From IMG/VR virus record IMGVR_UViG_3300036806_000054, positions 1-54,811 of that record: a stretch of 54,811 nt of DNA. One strand, given 5' to 3'. The notes under the pieces were generated by a model. The model ran no database searches. It worked only from the letters and a program-made list of their open reading frames with translations, and was not told the DNA's origin. The translations under genes were made by a program, and so were the position numbers. Within the stretch, counting starts at the first letter, position 1. Each line of letters starts with the position of its first letter. This DNA is from a virus. This document shows positions 1-10,038 of this stretch, piece after piece.

Positions 1-127
1 CATCCATTGAAATAAATATTTCCGGTCTGGTTTCCATGCAGATCAACGCCCCACGCTTTACCTGAAAGATTGCAGTTATTGAAATGTTGCTCCGATGTTG
101 TATGCGCGCCGCTTGAGGCTGATCTAA
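1..127. repeat. Direct terminal repeat, left copy (assembly overlap)
   Basis: These 127 bases are identical to 54685-54811. An exact overlap of this length, lying inside one continuous reading frame (tail fibre), is the usual sign of a circular contig closed by assembly overlap. It is unlikely to be a biological direct terminal repeat because the cut falls inside a gene rather than near the terminase. Removing one copy leaves a 54,684-bp circle. Confidence 0.95.
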
Positions 128-1706
128 CAGAAATCTGATAGCCTATCCCTCCTGCGGCCTCACCTTCAAAAGTCGATGAATGCCAATTGTTAGTAAACCC
201 TCCACTTCCAAAGAAGTCGCACGCGGCAAGGCCAACAGACAATCTAGAATTCGGGTCTTTAACGTCCAGCCCTTTCCATTCGATTGAAGTTGTGCAGGCC
301 AACACTCCGACAACTTTAGTGCTCTGTGTTCCAGTATAAGAAAAGCGTCCCGACGCCGTTCCAAATACGCCAGCGTGTCCGCCGTACCCATCGATCTGCA
401 TCCCCGGCACAGAAGCTCCCGATGAATTCTTGAGTCGCAAAATGAGCGGTGCTTTTGAGGAAGTACCACCGAGAGTTAAAACTTTTCCCGCGCTCCCAGA
501 GTTGATCACCGCATCATAAGCTTGCTGTAGATTACAAATCGCGGTTTGAGCTGCACCCGCTGACGGAGCCGCACCGCTTGAGTTGTAGTCGTGTATTTCC
601 CCCGTCACGTAATGAAGCGGCTGTGTAAACTGTAAATGAAGGTTCGCGGGAGTCGATGAAGTTCCGAGATAAACCCTGACCGCGACCGCTCCCGAAGGTG
701 GTTCTTCGTTGATTTGGAGAAAGACTCCCCGTCCGGCGCTCAAACTCAAACTAGACGATACAGGGGAAAGGGCCGTTTCCGTTCCATCATCACACAGATA
801 AGCAAACGCCCCGTAGACCGTTGCTGCGGCGTTGGCCCTGAGATTAGTGATTGTTGGCGCTGAGGTTGGCACAGGAACGGTTAGACCGCCCTTAGTCGTC
901 GTTGTCGTCCCGGCAGTAGGAGGGGCAGCGCCTGAGGCGTTGTATTGAACTATTGCCCCACCCCAGTTCGCATGATCGTCGCCAAAACTCACCAGAGCAG
1001 GAACAAGCGTACCACCTAATGCGTTCGCTCTTTTCCATGTAGTACCACCATCAGCCGAGATATAGATATATGCTCCCACAGCATATTTTGAATTATTTGC
1101 GAGACTGGCAATCGGGAGAACAACTAAGCCTTGACCGTTCTTCGCTGTGAAAGAACTAACCGGAGAAATGCCCGTCTCTCCGCCCCATGCAACATAGGAA
1201 TAGGCTACTTGATAGGTTGTCGTATCGGTAAACGACCCGGCAGAACTTCCACTGTCTTGCGTGAGTGTTGGTGCGGACGCTGGGCCTGAAACCGTAACTG
1301 TTTTCTCGCCCCACCACGCGGCAAACACGTTGCCGGTTTTGACTGAATTGAAAATGATTGATCCGGTTCCAATAAAGACCTGCCGAGGCGCGGCGATAAC
1401 CGATCCATTAATTGTTACTGTATGAGTTTGATTGAGAGTTCCCGCTCCGATAAATCGCAAGGCTAGAGTCGAAGGAGCGGTACAGTTTGCTCCATCTGGG
1501 AAACTCGCGGTTGAAACGATAAGGGTCGCTACGGATGATCCGATGGCCGTGATCGCGGTATTCAGATCGGCATAGCTTGAAGAATAGAAGACTGAGCCGC
1601 CGCCGCCGATATCCGCGTCAATCTCATCTAAATATCGTCGCGCCTCAAGAGGATTGTCCTTTTGAAGTGGATAATGATAACCACGGTTTGCTGTGGTGTC
1701 GGCCAT
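1..1706 (-). CDS. Tail fibre protein, N-terminal part (split by the contig ends)
   Basis: Read on the minus strand from the ATG at 1706, the frame stays open to base 1 and continues, after closing the circle, at 54684 down to the stop at 53529. The joined gene has 2862 nt and 953 residues. The start is fixed because a TAA lies directly before the ATG; no strong Shine-Dalgarno is seen. The first 30 or so residues are charged and probably attach the fibre to the tail. Then comes a Gly/Ser/Thr/Asn-rich beta-type sequence with two similar segments (the motif NASGAAPPTAG and the later NSSGAAPSAGA), typical of repeated fibre modules. As the distal adsorption protein it should decide host recognition. 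Confidence 0.85.
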   Translation of the reverse strand, partial: MADTTANRGYHYPLQKDNPLEARRYLDEIDADIGGGGSVFYSSSYADLNTAITAIGSSVATLIVSTASFPDGANCTAPSTLALRFIGAGTLNQTHTVTINGSVIAAPRQVFIGTGSIIFNSVKTGNVFAAWWGEKTVTVSGPASAPTLTQDSGSSAGSFTDTTTYQVAYSYVAWGGETGISPVSSFTAKNGQGLVVLPIASLANNSKYAVGAYIYISADGGTTWKRANALGGTLVPALVSFGDDHANWGGAIVQYNASGAAPPTAGTTTTTKGGLTVPVPTSAPTITNLRANAAATVYGAFAYLCDDGTETALSPVSSSLSLSAGRGVFLQINEEPPSGAVAVRVYLGTSSTPANLHLQFTQPLHYVTGEIHDYNSSGAAPSAGAAQTAICNLQQAYDAVINSGSAGKVLTLGGTSSKAPLILRLKNSSGASVPGMQIDGYGGHAGVFGTASGRFSYTGTQSTKVVGVLACTTSIEWKGLDVKDPNSRLSVGLAACDFFGSGGFTNNWHSSTFEGEAAGGIGYQISVRSASSGAHTTSEQHFNNCNLSGKAWGVDLHGNQTGNIYFNG

Positions 1707-1738
1707 TTATTCAGGGCAATATAATCGGCGTTTTTTTG

Positions 1739-1778
1739 CATCAGCCGGACACGGCACGCCGACGACTGCTGGCTGATG
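1739..1778. other. Stem-loop in the gap before the fibre gene
   Basis: The 146-bp gap between the 250-residue tail gene and the fibre start holds an exact 8-bp inverted repeat, CATCAGCC (1739-1746) and GGCTGATG (1771-1778), with a 24-nt loop. No U-run follows on either strand, so a simple terminator is unlikely. It could affect message stability or fibre translation. Confidence 0.4.
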
Positions 1779-1852
1779 GAAAGTATATGCTTCGCTCATC
1801 CATTCGGCCTCATGTTTCCAAGAAAGAATTACGAATAGTAAGTAAAAGATGA

Positions 1853-2605
1853 TCATGTTATATCCACGTCTGTTGCGATTCCGTCAACAGTCAACGGCGG
1901 AGTCGCGTTCTGATAAATTCGCGCGTGAAGACCTGAAGATATTCCATCGGCGGTTCGATCACGCAAAGAATAAATCGTCGAGAATTCATTCGGTCGCGCT
2001 CTGGCAATGCGAATATCGGGAACATTAAATCCTGAACTTGAGGTTCCTACGACCCAAGCACCCAGACTTAGCGGATAGCCCACGCCTTGCCACGGACTTG
2101 CAAGTATGATAACAGGTGAAGACTCGCGAGCATTATAAATTCTAAACTCCGTACCTGTAACCATAAAGCTATACTGCTGGCCTTTGCGTCCCGATCCAAT
2201 GGCCGCATAGCCCGGATCGATGTTATCCCGCGTTGCCAGCAAATTGCGGGTTGTGACCACTCCGCTGCCATCAAAGAAACAGCCATAATAATTTTCCTTA
2301 ATCGTATGCGCTAAAGTTCCCGCAGCCCAATCTACGCTTAGAACCGCAGCGCCAGAATCCCATCCCGATCCGTTTTTATATGCTTGTGCGCCGAAATCGG
2401 GACTCATCGGAAAGATACCCCTGACTAATCCGACGCTGGGCTGGCTAGGTGACGAGTCAACGGAAGCCGCAGCGTCGCCGCCCGCCCATTTGATCCCAAA
2501 GTCATAACGAGAGTTTGGCTCTCGAATAGCCTCTAGCGTTCCCGCCGTACCGGAAATCAGATTATTCCGATCGGTGTAATTTGAACTTGTATGGTCTACT
2601 GCCAT
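1853..2605 (-). CDS. Tail structural protein, 250 residues, unknown function
   Basis: Complete frame starting one base after the stop of the tail hub gene, so translation is coupled. The protein is rich in Gly, Ser, Asn and aromatic residues, with beta-strand-like alternation and no cysteine cluster, signal peptide or membrane segment. Motifs such as YRDRTADGISSGLHARIY near the end resemble beta-sandwich tail-associated proteins. Its position between hub and fibre suggests a fibre-attachment or tail-tip component. I do not recognise a named family. Confidence 0.7.
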   Translation of the reverse strand: MAVDHTSSNYTDRNNLISGTAGTLEAIREPNSRYDFGIKWAGGDAAASVDSSPSQPSVGLVRGIFPMSPDFGAQAYKNGSGWDSGAAVLSVDWAAGTLAHTIKENYYGCFFDGSGVVTTRNLLATRDNIDPGYAAIGSGRKGQQYSFMVTGTEFRIYNARESSPVIILASPWQGVGYPLSLGAWVVGTSSSGFNVPDIRIARARPNEFSTIYSLRDRTADGISSGLHARIYQNATPPLTVDGIATDVDIT

Positions 2606-2606
2606 A

Positions 2607-5474
2607 TCAGTGAACCGTGAAGCCTGAGTTTGATACTAACAAACAAGCCCTTCCTGAATTTGGAACAACGGGCAGATCGCGCTTATGTTCTGACGATGTC
2701 ACGCGGCCCGATCCAGTCCAGATTTCGACAGTATAAGTCTCAGATTCTTCCAAGTTGCGGGGATGCCCTACAAACGTAATCAGCCAATCACCATACCCAT
2801 CATCAACCACCTCAACATTCGACACTGCTAACGGCCTTAGGCTATTGCCGTAAAGTATCTGTTCGGTGACAGGAACGCTCTCTAGTTGTTGCCCTGAAGT
2901 CTCAGCCTTGAATTTCAATGTTTGCCCGATGTCTTCTTTTCTTTGTCTTCGAGGTTTGATTGTCGAGTCGATAAACATCACTTCATCCGCTGAAGTATGC
3001 GAGCCAACATTGTTCTGACTTTCAAATCTACCTCGCAGGAAAGTGTCAACTGTGTATTGAGCAACGTAAGGTGATGCCGCTGTGCCCGGAGTCGCATTCT
3101 TAAACTGTACGCACTCAACGTCACCCGTAGATGGGTTCTTGATAGCTAAGAGATTAAGGTTCGGGTTGTCCTCGATTAGTCCAGTGGTCGAGCTTGATAG
3201 TTGTGGATCGTGATAGAAGTTAATTGTTAGACTTGAGACTGTGTCCCAAACAGTAGTGTCAGAAACAGAGGCTAAGGTCGTCCCATCTGTAACGCCAATG
3301 GACGAAGGAATGTTTTGCAGTGTAACGAGCTCATAGACGCCCGAAGTCAACGGCATCTCTTGATACAAGAAACCACCCGGCCACGCGCCTCCACCAATTC
3401 CACAAAGTCCAGTATAGAGAACCGCATCAGTACCATCCCCGGCATCCTCAGGTCTAAACAATGGGCCATCTAAGATAATGCTCTTACTGTTACTTGGAAA
3501 TCCTGCTATCGGCGTCTCTGCTCCTGAGATTGATCCAAATCCAGTAGGACTATAGATACTCGCAGCTTGTCTCACGGCTTGAAACTGACACAACCCTACA
3601 GGTAAGCCATACTTCCCATCCCCGATCCTGACGGTATGAGTAGCATTCGGTAAAGTTACCCGACCAACGCATCCGGGTACTACAGGGAAGAACTCCGGCC
3701 CCGCCTCAAAAGTGAATGATCTCGATTCCATTTCTGCCTTATGCAAAAGAGTCGAACAGAGTTTCTTAATGTTGTGCTCGTTATCGACTAGTGCGAGAGA
3801 GAAACTTTGCACGTCATAGCGATACGAATCCAATGCTCGATCAAACTGTACTCCGTTGTGATAGTCCTGCCCTTTATCGAGATAGTTAATATCAACTTCC
3901 ACAGGTAAGAGAATAGGATCGATATCTGTTATCACCGCATCTTGCGCGGGCATTTCCGATCCGTCTAAGTGTGCGCGAAGTTTTGCAAATGGAATTGTAA
4001 AATCTATCGTTGTGCGGTTTCTGAGAACCGCATTCACAAGACCATCAAACTCAACCATATCGAACTGGTGTAGAGTCTGTAAGTCTTTAATCGTATCGCC
4101 AAGAGGTTTCTGATTGGTTCTAATGACTCCCGCGACTTCCAAACCACTCAACGCAGACAATTCCAAGTCAGAACTTGCCCTGCCGCCAAGAGCATAAATG
4201 TCGGTGACGATCTGATCGACTGCCGTGATTCCATCATCTGATTCGATAGTGACATTAGGCAGCGCTCCGTTAGGTAACTGAATGTCTTGAATGAATATCG
4301 TAGCCAGTCCGCGATAAGCCGGAGCATTGTCTACCCCTTTATCTGCGATCAGTGCAGGATCGGCTGGCTGATCTAATGTCCCTCGATAAATTCTTATCTG
4401 AGGCGATCCCCACTTCGCTAAGTTCGCCGTAATCGTGGAAGTTCCCGCAAGTGGCTGCCCATCTTCGCCAATTTCCAGCGGTCGAACATTGTAAATAGGC
4501 CACGGCTTTGTTTCGTCTGTTGGCGGGAGGATTGTCGGATCGGTTAGATCGGTAAACACCCTGCTATCACTTAAAACCCCATCCGCAAAAGAAACCGTCT
4601 CTACTACATCAATACAGTCGAGATTCGGGGAATGTCCTGACATGTTTCCTAGTCGAATCGTATGCGCCCCGGCAGTCATTTCAAATCCGATTGTTTGAAT
4701 GCCGATCAGCCCCGCTCCTGATGCTTCGCATGATACTGATCCCTGCGAGACAGAATCGAGCAAGACCTCAAAGCTCTGCGTTCCAGTATCTAGCTGATAA
4801 GAAATAGCGATGTCATAATCACCGTCATCGGGAACCGTGATCGCAAAGTCAACATAACCATTATCTCCGCTGCCTGTGCCCAGATGAGTAACCCCTGCCC
4901 CGTTGGAAGCATAGGAAGCCGGGGTAATCGCTGCCGTACCGCCAAGAGTTGCCGATTCAGCTTCATATCGAATAGAAGATAATTGCGGGCCAGTATTCCA
5001 AACGAGATCAGTTCCAAACCATATTCGAGTGACGTTACTTATTGGCCCTTCACGAAACACTCCGGCAACTGAAGTGAAATACTGATGGTCAACCGTGGCT
5101 GGTGTGGGCGGCTTTGGCGGGCCTTTGCCTCCTGAGTGGCCGGGAGTCGTAACAGGCCGGTCTACAATAGGCGTATGCCAGAACCAAACAGGAGCGCAGC
5201 GTACTTGCCCTCTAGCCCAAACAATAGGCTCTCCATATCCCGGTAACGAAATTCTAATGTCATCTTGCTTTCCTCGATCAACCGGACTGACTTTAGTTTT
5301 CTTGGCAATGAGATACTCAAGTCCGATTGACCCGGCAGTCACAGCAGCGGAGATAAGTAGCGGAATAATAATCGCGGCAGGAATGCGGAACGTAGATGTG
5401 CCAAGATATATAGGACGCTCTCGCGCCCACCATTCGGCCATCCGAGTCTTGAAAAATGGTAGAAACTCACGCAT
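2607..5474 (-). CDS. Tail hub / host-specificity protein with carbohydrate-binding module
   Basis: About 955 residues. The N-terminus has a hydrophobic stretch (AAIIIPLLISAAVTAGSIG), then the hub-like body, as in the largest tail-tip proteins of GTA-like siphoviruses (lambda gpJ role). A block from YEAESATLGGTA to PNLDCIDVVE has the CBM6/CBM35 pattern (start YEAE, then GYVDF, middle DYDIAISY, end IDVVE), so a sugar-binding module is inserted in the hub. A longer start at 5498 exists. The ATG at 5474 is preferred because it overlaps the previous stop by 8 nt. Together with the peptidase and DUF2163 neighbours it should form the adsorption/penetration tip. Confidence 0.8.
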   Translation of the reverse strand: MREFLPFFKTRMAEWWARERPIYLGTSTFRIPAAIIIPLLISAAVTAGSIGLEYLIAKKTKVSPVDRGKQDDIRISLPGYGEPIVWARGQVRCAPVWFWHTPIVDRPVTTPGHSGGKGPPKPPTPATVDHQYFTSVAGVFREGPISNVTRIWFGTDLVWNTGPQLSSIRYEAESATLGGTAAITPASYASNGAGVTHLGTGSGDNGYVDFAITVPDDGDYDIAISYQLDTGTQSFEVLLDSVSQGSVSCEASGAGLIGIQTIGFEMTAGAHTIRLGNMSGHSPNLDCIDVVETVSFADGVLSDSRVFTDLTDPTILPPTDETKPWPIYNVRPLEIGEDGQPLAGTSTITANLAKWGSPQIRIYRGTLDQPADPALIADKGVDNAPAYRGLATIFIQDIQLPNGALPNVTIESDDGITAVDQIVTDIYALGGRASSDLELSALSGLEVAGVIRTNQKPLGDTIKDLQTLHQFDMVEFDGLVNAVLRNRTTIDFTIPFAKLRAHLDGSEMPAQDAVITDIDPILLPVEVDINYLDKGQDYHNGVQFDRALDSYRYDVQSFSLALVDNEHNIKKLCSTLLHKAEMESRSFTFEAGPEFFPVVPGCVGRVTLPNATHTVRIGDGKYGLPVGLCQFQAVRQAASIYSPTGFGSISGAETPIAGFPSNSKSIILDGPLFRPEDAGDGTDAVLYTGLCGIGGGAWPGGFLYQEMPLTSGVYELVTLQNIPSSIGVTDGTTLASVSDTTVWDTVSSLTINFYHDPQLSSSTTGLIEDNPNLNLLAIKNPSTGDVECVQFKNATPGTAASPYVAQYTVDTFLRGRFESQNNVGSHTSADEVMFIDSTIKPRRQRKEDIGQTLKFKAETSGQQLESVPVTEQILYGNSLRPLAVSNVEVVDDGYGDWLITFVGHPRNLEESETYTVEIWTGSGRVTSSEHKRDLPVVPNSGRACLLVSNSGFTVH

Positions 5475-5928
5475 CGGGAATCCGAAAACAATTCGCAATT
5501 CGTTGCCTGAAATCCACGGCCTGCTCTCTTAACTTGCCGATTTTTCCATCTAGCGATCTCCATGCTTCAACAATCGTAAGCGGTTGTAGTTCGGTGACAA
5601 TGCCTACATGCTTCGGGTTGCGATGCACGTAAAGAACGATTAAATCGCTAATCTTGGCGTCGGGCACGGAGTTATTGATCACCGGAATTTCAATGAAGTG
5701 TTTCTTCATCAGCGCGACCATTGCATAACCGTCTGGCTGTTCCGAATAGGCTTGCATTGCCTGCGTAAGTTCGTCCGGCAAGTGTAAGCCTTGTTTCCGG
5801 TATCCCCATGCCGGGGCATGAACACAATCTAAGCCCGTCTCGGGTTCGCGTCCTAAATGCCGATAGGCCGTGCCCCGCAACACTAGTCCGCGCAAATCCG
5901 ACACGAATTGTTGGCGATCAAATTTCAT
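5467..5928 (-). CDS. NlpC/P60-type tail peptidase
   Basis: 153 residues. The motif GLDCVHAPAWG holds the candidate catalytic cysteine and PKHVGIVTEL holds the histidine, in the order and spacing of phage-tail NlpC/P60 endopeptidases. Family members cleave peptidoglycan stem peptides and let the tail tip cross the wall during infection. The start overlaps the DUF2163 stop (ATGA). The order DUF2460, DUF2163, peptidase, hub is the conserved tail-tip order of gene transfer agents and related siphoviruses. Confidence 0.8.
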   Translation of the reverse strand: MKFDRQQFVSDLRGLVLRGTAYRHLGREPETGLDCVHAPAWGYRKQGLHLPDELTQAMQAYSEQPDGYAMVALMKKHFIEIPVINNSVPDAKISDLIVLYVHRNPKHVGIVTELQPLTIVEAWRSLDGKIGKLREQAVDFRQRIANCFRIPDA

Positions 5929-6839
5929 TGCAACGGTAAGCGGGTGAGACTTTCCAACGTTGGCATGTCCGGAAAAAAGTCCGCGTTCAGAATGTTATTA
6001 ACAACAGTCGTGTCGATCTGCGTTCGCGTCTTACAATCACTTGGCCTCTTACGACAACCAATCACCGCTGAATAGGTGTCTCCAACTTCCGGCAAGAAAG
6101 GTGTTGGCGTTCTCAGTCCGAAAATACCGCCCGTTCCCGTGTAGGCATCAACCTTAAATCGATATCCTGAGTTATCACCGGACGTAAATAAAAACTCCCC
6201 ATTTCCAAACGTATCATCTAATTCGGTTCGCGATGAATCGGCAAAGATGTTTTGATCCGTGACTGACGTTAGAGTTCCAGTCACCGTAAAATCAGCAACA
6301 TCTAAAGTACAAAGAGCATCACAAAAAGTTCGGGAACATTCTGCACGTGTGACCTTTCCATAAATCTGGGACAAACAAGCATTGAATCCCATGATCTCTA
6401 CGGAAAGCATCTTGCCCTTTTGTACGAATTGGCCGAGATGTCCCTCGTGGGTTATGTATTGGCCCATTCCTAGAGCTAGATAATTCGTGACGAAGATTGT
6501 TGTTTCCGCATGAGTCCATTTCCCCGCTAACGCATCAGCTTCAGTTATCCCCGCTGCAACAAGAAATAAGTCGGCTTCCATGTTCCCCGCTGCTTGGCCT
6601 TGCTGAACCTCAACATTAGAAGCAGACATTCCTGTAGTCGTTTTGAACGTCACGCCAACGTAACCGGGGACGCTTGTTAAGTCTCGCGACCATGTAGTAA
6701 ATGCCACAACCGATCCATCAATAGGTGAAATGACTTTGGCACACGCGCAGATTGTTAGCGTCGTTCCAGCATAGTGCGCGGGCAAAGATGCCGACGTGTA
6801 AGGCGACTGAACATTCTGTGGGGTTCTAAGTAGTGTCAT
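5925..6839 (-). CDS. DUF2163 / BR0599-type tail-tip protein
   Basis: 304 residues. The N-terminal half matches the DUF2163 pattern (LTICACAKVISPIDGSVVAFT, then ADLFLVAAGITEADALAGKW). The C-terminal half has the BR0599-type cysteines (TRAECSRTFCDALC and GCRKRPSDCKTR), which in the GTA homologue are thought to bind metal or an iron-sulfur cluster. The protein forms the hub of the distal tail. Starts and stops overlap by ATGA on both sides. Confidence 0.85.
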   Translation of the reverse strand: MTLLRTPQNVQSPYTSASLPAHYAGTTLTICACAKVISPIDGSVVAFTTWSRDLTSVPGYVGVTFKTTTGMSASNVEVQQGQAAGNMEADLFLVAAGITEADALAGKWTHAETTIFVTNYLALGMGQYITHEGHLGQFVQKGKMLSVEIMGFNACLSQIYGKVTRAECSRTFCDALCTLDVADFTVTGTLTSVTDQNIFADSSRTELDDTFGNGEFLFTSGDNSGYRFKVDAYTGTGGIFGLRTPTPFLPEVGDTYSAVIGCRKRPSDCKTRTQIDTTVVNNILNADFFPDMPTLESLTRLPLQ

Positions 6840-7489
6840 GCGTACTCAGCCGGATAACGGACTTCCTGCATTGGAAGCTCCGGGCCCTTTACTAATCCTG
6901 TGCCGTTAGCATTCCAGATAAAAAGCTTTGCGCTAGGGAAAGACTTAACTTGGTAACGAACCGGAATGTAAAACGTAAAGGTTCCCGTTAGAATATGTCC
7001 CGAGACGGGCGCGGTTCCGAACGTCACTAAGCCAGCGGTTGAGCCTGTATAAGGAACGGTGAATTTCCCCGCGCCCGCACCTTCTGTGACAGGTGTGGCG
7101 TTATCGAAGATAGACGGGCCATTATCGATCAGGTAAATCTCTCTGTTGTAAGCGTTGCTGGAATTACCGTCGTTAATCGAAAGCTGGAAGGTTGTGGTTG
7201 ATCCATCACCTACACCGAACGCTTCAGTGGTTGCCTTATAGAAACTGCGATCCCTGACTTTGAACGCATACCCTCGCCCTCTCACTGCGTTGAAGTGTTG
7301 GCGAATTGAATTGAGATTAGGGATCGTGATGTTCTCGGCAGTGTTTGCGTTATACATCCTTTTGGAGTCTGACCAAAGGATTGCCCGCTGTTCTGAGCCG
7401 CCGCCGAGTTCTACAACGATGTCCTCCCAAGTGTCCTGAGAGTCCACCGCCGCTAATTCGAGAGGAAATGCTGTGTCCAAATAGGCCAT
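6836..7489 (-). CDS. DUF2460 distal tail protein
   Basis: 217 residues. The N-terminus (FPLELAAVDSQDTWEDIVVELGGGSEQR) and the middle (FKVRDRSFYKATTEAFGVGDGSTTTFQL) fit DUF2460/TIGR02217, the GTA-type distal tail protein that joins tail tube and tip. It starts 2 nt after the tape-measure stop and overlaps DUF2163 by 4 nt. Confidence 0.85.
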   Translation of the reverse strand: MAYLDTAFPLELAAVDSQDTWEDIVVELGGGSEQRAILWSDSKRMYNANTAENITIPNLNSIRQHFNAVRGRGYAFKVRDRSFYKATTEAFGVGDGSTTTFQLSINDGNSSNAYNREIYLIDNGPSIFDNATPVTEGAGAGKFTVPYTGSTAGLVTFGTAPVSGHILTGTFTFYIPVRYQVKSFPSAKLFIWNANGTGLVKGPELPMQEVRYPAEYA

Positions 7490-7491
7490 AA

Positions 7492-10038
7492 TTATCCTTG
7501 TAATGCGGCGTAAAGCTGAAGCCGTCGCACCTTTTCAGCAACTTGCCTCTGCGTCTCCCGCGATCCCGCGCCAGCTACGCTGTCAACGTGAAAATGAACA
7601 TGCAGATCGCCGCCTACTGTTCGCTTATTCTCTTGTGCGGTCATTACTCGTTCGCCTTTGTGCAGCATCGCGGGAAAGTTGTCATAAGGAACATAATCTA
7701 ATCCGCTCGCGTAACCACCGATATGGCCTATCTCGTGAATAGGCCCATGCGCAGCCGCGCCGCCTCCGCCTGCACTACCAAGCCCCGCGCCAAATACCGA
7801 ACCAATGAAAGGGAGTGCGACTTGTAGCGCCTTCAGAAACCAATTTCCTCCGCTCGTTACTTGTCCACCCGTTGTAGTGCCACCGCTTGGGCTAAATGCA
7901 CCCTGTAGCATCTTGAAAATGGACGAGGCCAACCACTGCTCGGCCATCTGCTCAAGCATATGAAGGAAGCCCAGAGCCATCGATCTGAATCCTTCTTTTA
8001 TTCCCTTGTCAAACCCGTCCCGAATTGCCTGATCGAGCGTGTTAGTAATATCCCCCGCTAGTTGGTGCAATTTCTCATCAACATCCCCACCCGGCAGAAT
8101 CTTATAGAGCCAATCCGGTAATTGAGTTGCTCTTCGTTGTCGGGTCGCATTCGTTTCGTCTAGCTCTATTCCAACGCTGTGAGCAAGATTCTTGTCCTCA
8201 GCAAATCGCGGACGTTCTGCAATGGCTCTACGTTCGCGTGTTAGCATCTTAACCAGATCAATCGCTCTCTGTGTCTGGGCATTGGTTCGAGCTATTGAGA
8301 GAGCATAGTCAATTTCGGTGACGCCTGCTTTTCGTAGTTGAACCTCTAATTCAGCCACGGCGCGATCATATTGATCGGTATTCGACCGCGCATAACCAAT
8401 GTCACGAATCTGCTGATCCATGAAATCATGGAGTTGATCTAATAGCTTCGCGCGATCGTCTAAGACCTTATTCGAATTCTTAGTATGGGTGTTTTCTTCC
8501 TCAGCCTGCTTGTTCTTAATCTGTTGAATTGCGATCAGTCGCTCTTGAGGCTTGCGAATCTTTTCAGCCGCATCCATTTCTTCTTTCAAGCCTTCAATGA
8601 CAGCCGAATGCCTGCGTAATTCCGTGGCGTTATATCTTCCCGCGTATTGATCGAAAGTTTCCCAGCGACGATCCAGCGATCTCTTGTTTGCTTCGTCCTC
8701 TGCCTTTAGTCCATCTAAAACAGCCTTGAGACGTAGATCGGCTAGCCGTTTCTCGGCTACGGCAGGATCGCCCCCGCGCCCACCTCCGCCGCCTTTTGGA
8801 AATGTCGGCATTGATCCCTTGGAAGCATCGCCGACGCCGCTAGTTACCATAGACTTGAGAAATTCAAAGCGCGCAGCGCGGCCTGCGTTAACCATTGCGT
8901 CTAATTCGACTTGGAATCCAGTACCAACGCTGCCCGTCGCATAGCCTGCCGCTATCGCCCCCGGCAAGGTGCGAACCGATGCGGCCACGATCGAGGCTTG
9001 CACGCGCACTTCATTTACAACGCGCGCCATGATCTCGCCAATGAAATCTGCCCATGAGGCCCATGCGCCTTGATTGCCTGTAAGAGCGTAATTAATATCG
9101 TTCAACGCCCCCGTCACTTGCGGAACCAGCCAGCCCCCAACCTTAAGGCCAAACCCTTCCACAATAAGCATGCTGTCCGTCATGGCAACTTGAAATTCAC
9201 GGGCACGCTCAACAGCGTCCTGACCAAGCGTTAATCCGAAAGCGTCGGCTTTCTTTCTGGCCTCTTCGCTGCGCTCTGCGATATCCTTAAGTGCGTCGGC
9301 GCTCTGAATCCATCCTCGGCTTACTAAAGCTTGCGCAGATCGATTCTTATCCGCTTGGTTTGTTACGCCCTCTAAAGCCTTCGCGGTTCGAACTAATTGC
9401 TCATCAGGCGAGGATTTCTTGAATTCTTCATTGTTAAGCCCAAGAAACCTCAATGCCCGCCCTGCTTCCCCTGCTGGCTCAGTAATGCCCTTGCTAATAT
9501 TCACCTGAAGACGGGCGGCGGTAGTCGTAAGCCCTTCAAAACTGGTTTCTGTTTCCACAGAAATAACTTTAAGACTGGAAAGCATTTCGGCGGTTAGCCC
9601 GGTCTTGGCTTGTGCCTTATAGATTTCCTCTCCATAGGCCGCTGATGTTTTTGCCAATTCAAATAACGCGGTACCTAGACCAACGGCCGCGACTGTCGTT
9701 CCAATCATTCCAGCCGCGATTAGAATTAGAGGGTTTTCGAGGAGTCCCGCGCTAGAAATCAGGTCAACAAATTGAATATGTAGTCCTTCGCCTGAGAGCG
9801 ACGTTCTAACAAATTCTCTATGTAGCTCGCTGGCAGCATGAGACGTGCCGCCAAGATGAGAAGTTAGCCGTTGCGCGGCTTGACCGACATTCTTAAATGC
9901 CGCTGTAGATTTTCTGTCTAGAGCTTGGTGTTCGGCGGCAAGAGCGAGAACTTTCTTTTGGCTTTCTGTGAGTGCACGATCATGAGCGGACGTATCCGCC
10001 GTGATCTTCGAGGCCAAATCAAAGAGATTATCAGCCAT
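7492..10038 (-). CDS. Tail tape measure protein
   Basis: 848 residues from the ATG at 10038, which overlaps the TAA of the chaperone extension (TAATG). A longer frame reaches 10110 but would overlap the chaperone. Coiled-coil N-terminus, a hydrophobic segment near residue 110 (LILIAAGMIGTTVAAVGLG), long helical middle and the usual glycine-rich C-terminus with GHIGGYASGLDYVPYDNFP and LHKGERVM. Using the known rule of about 0.15 nm of tail per residue, the tail would be roughly 125 nm, which suits a siphovirus. Confidence 0.92.
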   Translation of the reverse strand: MADNLFDLASKITADTSAHDRALTESQKKVLALAAEHQALDRKSTAAFKNVGQAAQRLTSHLGGTSHAASELHREFVRTSLSGEGLHIQFVDLISSAGLLENPLILIAAGMIGTTVAAVGLGTALFELAKTSAAYGEEIYKAQAKTGLTAEMLSSLKVISVETETSFEGLTTTAARLQVNISKGITEPAGEAGRALRFLGLNNEEFKKSSPDEQLVRTAKALEGVTNQADKNRSAQALVSRGWIQSADALKDIAERSEEARKKADAFGLTLGQDAVERAREFQVAMTDSMLIVEGFGLKVGGWLVPQVTGALNDINYALTGNQGAWASWADFIGEIMARVVNEVRVQASIVAASVRTLPGAIAAGYATGSVGTGFQVELDAMVNAGRAARFEFLKSMVTSGVGDASKGSMPTFPKGGGGGRGGDPAVAEKRLADLRLKAVLDGLKAEDEANKRSLDRRWETFDQYAGRYNATELRRHSAVIEGLKEEMDAAEKIRKPQERLIAIQQIKNKQAEEENTHTKNSNKVLDDRAKLLDQLHDFMDQQIRDIGYARSNTDQYDRAVAELEVQLRKAGVTEIDYALSIARTNAQTQRAIDLVKMLTRERRAIAERPRFAEDKNLAHSVGIELDETNATRQRRATQLPDWLYKILPGGDVDEKLHQLAGDITNTLDQAIRDGFDKGIKEGFRSMALGFLHMLEQMAEQWLASSIFKMLQGAFSPSGGTTTGGQVTSGGNWFLKALQVALPFIGSVFGAGLGSAGGGGAAAHGPIHEIGHIGGYASGLDYVPYDNFPAMLHKGERVMTAQENKRTVGGDLHVHFHVDSVAGAGSRETQRQVAEKVRRLQLYAALQG

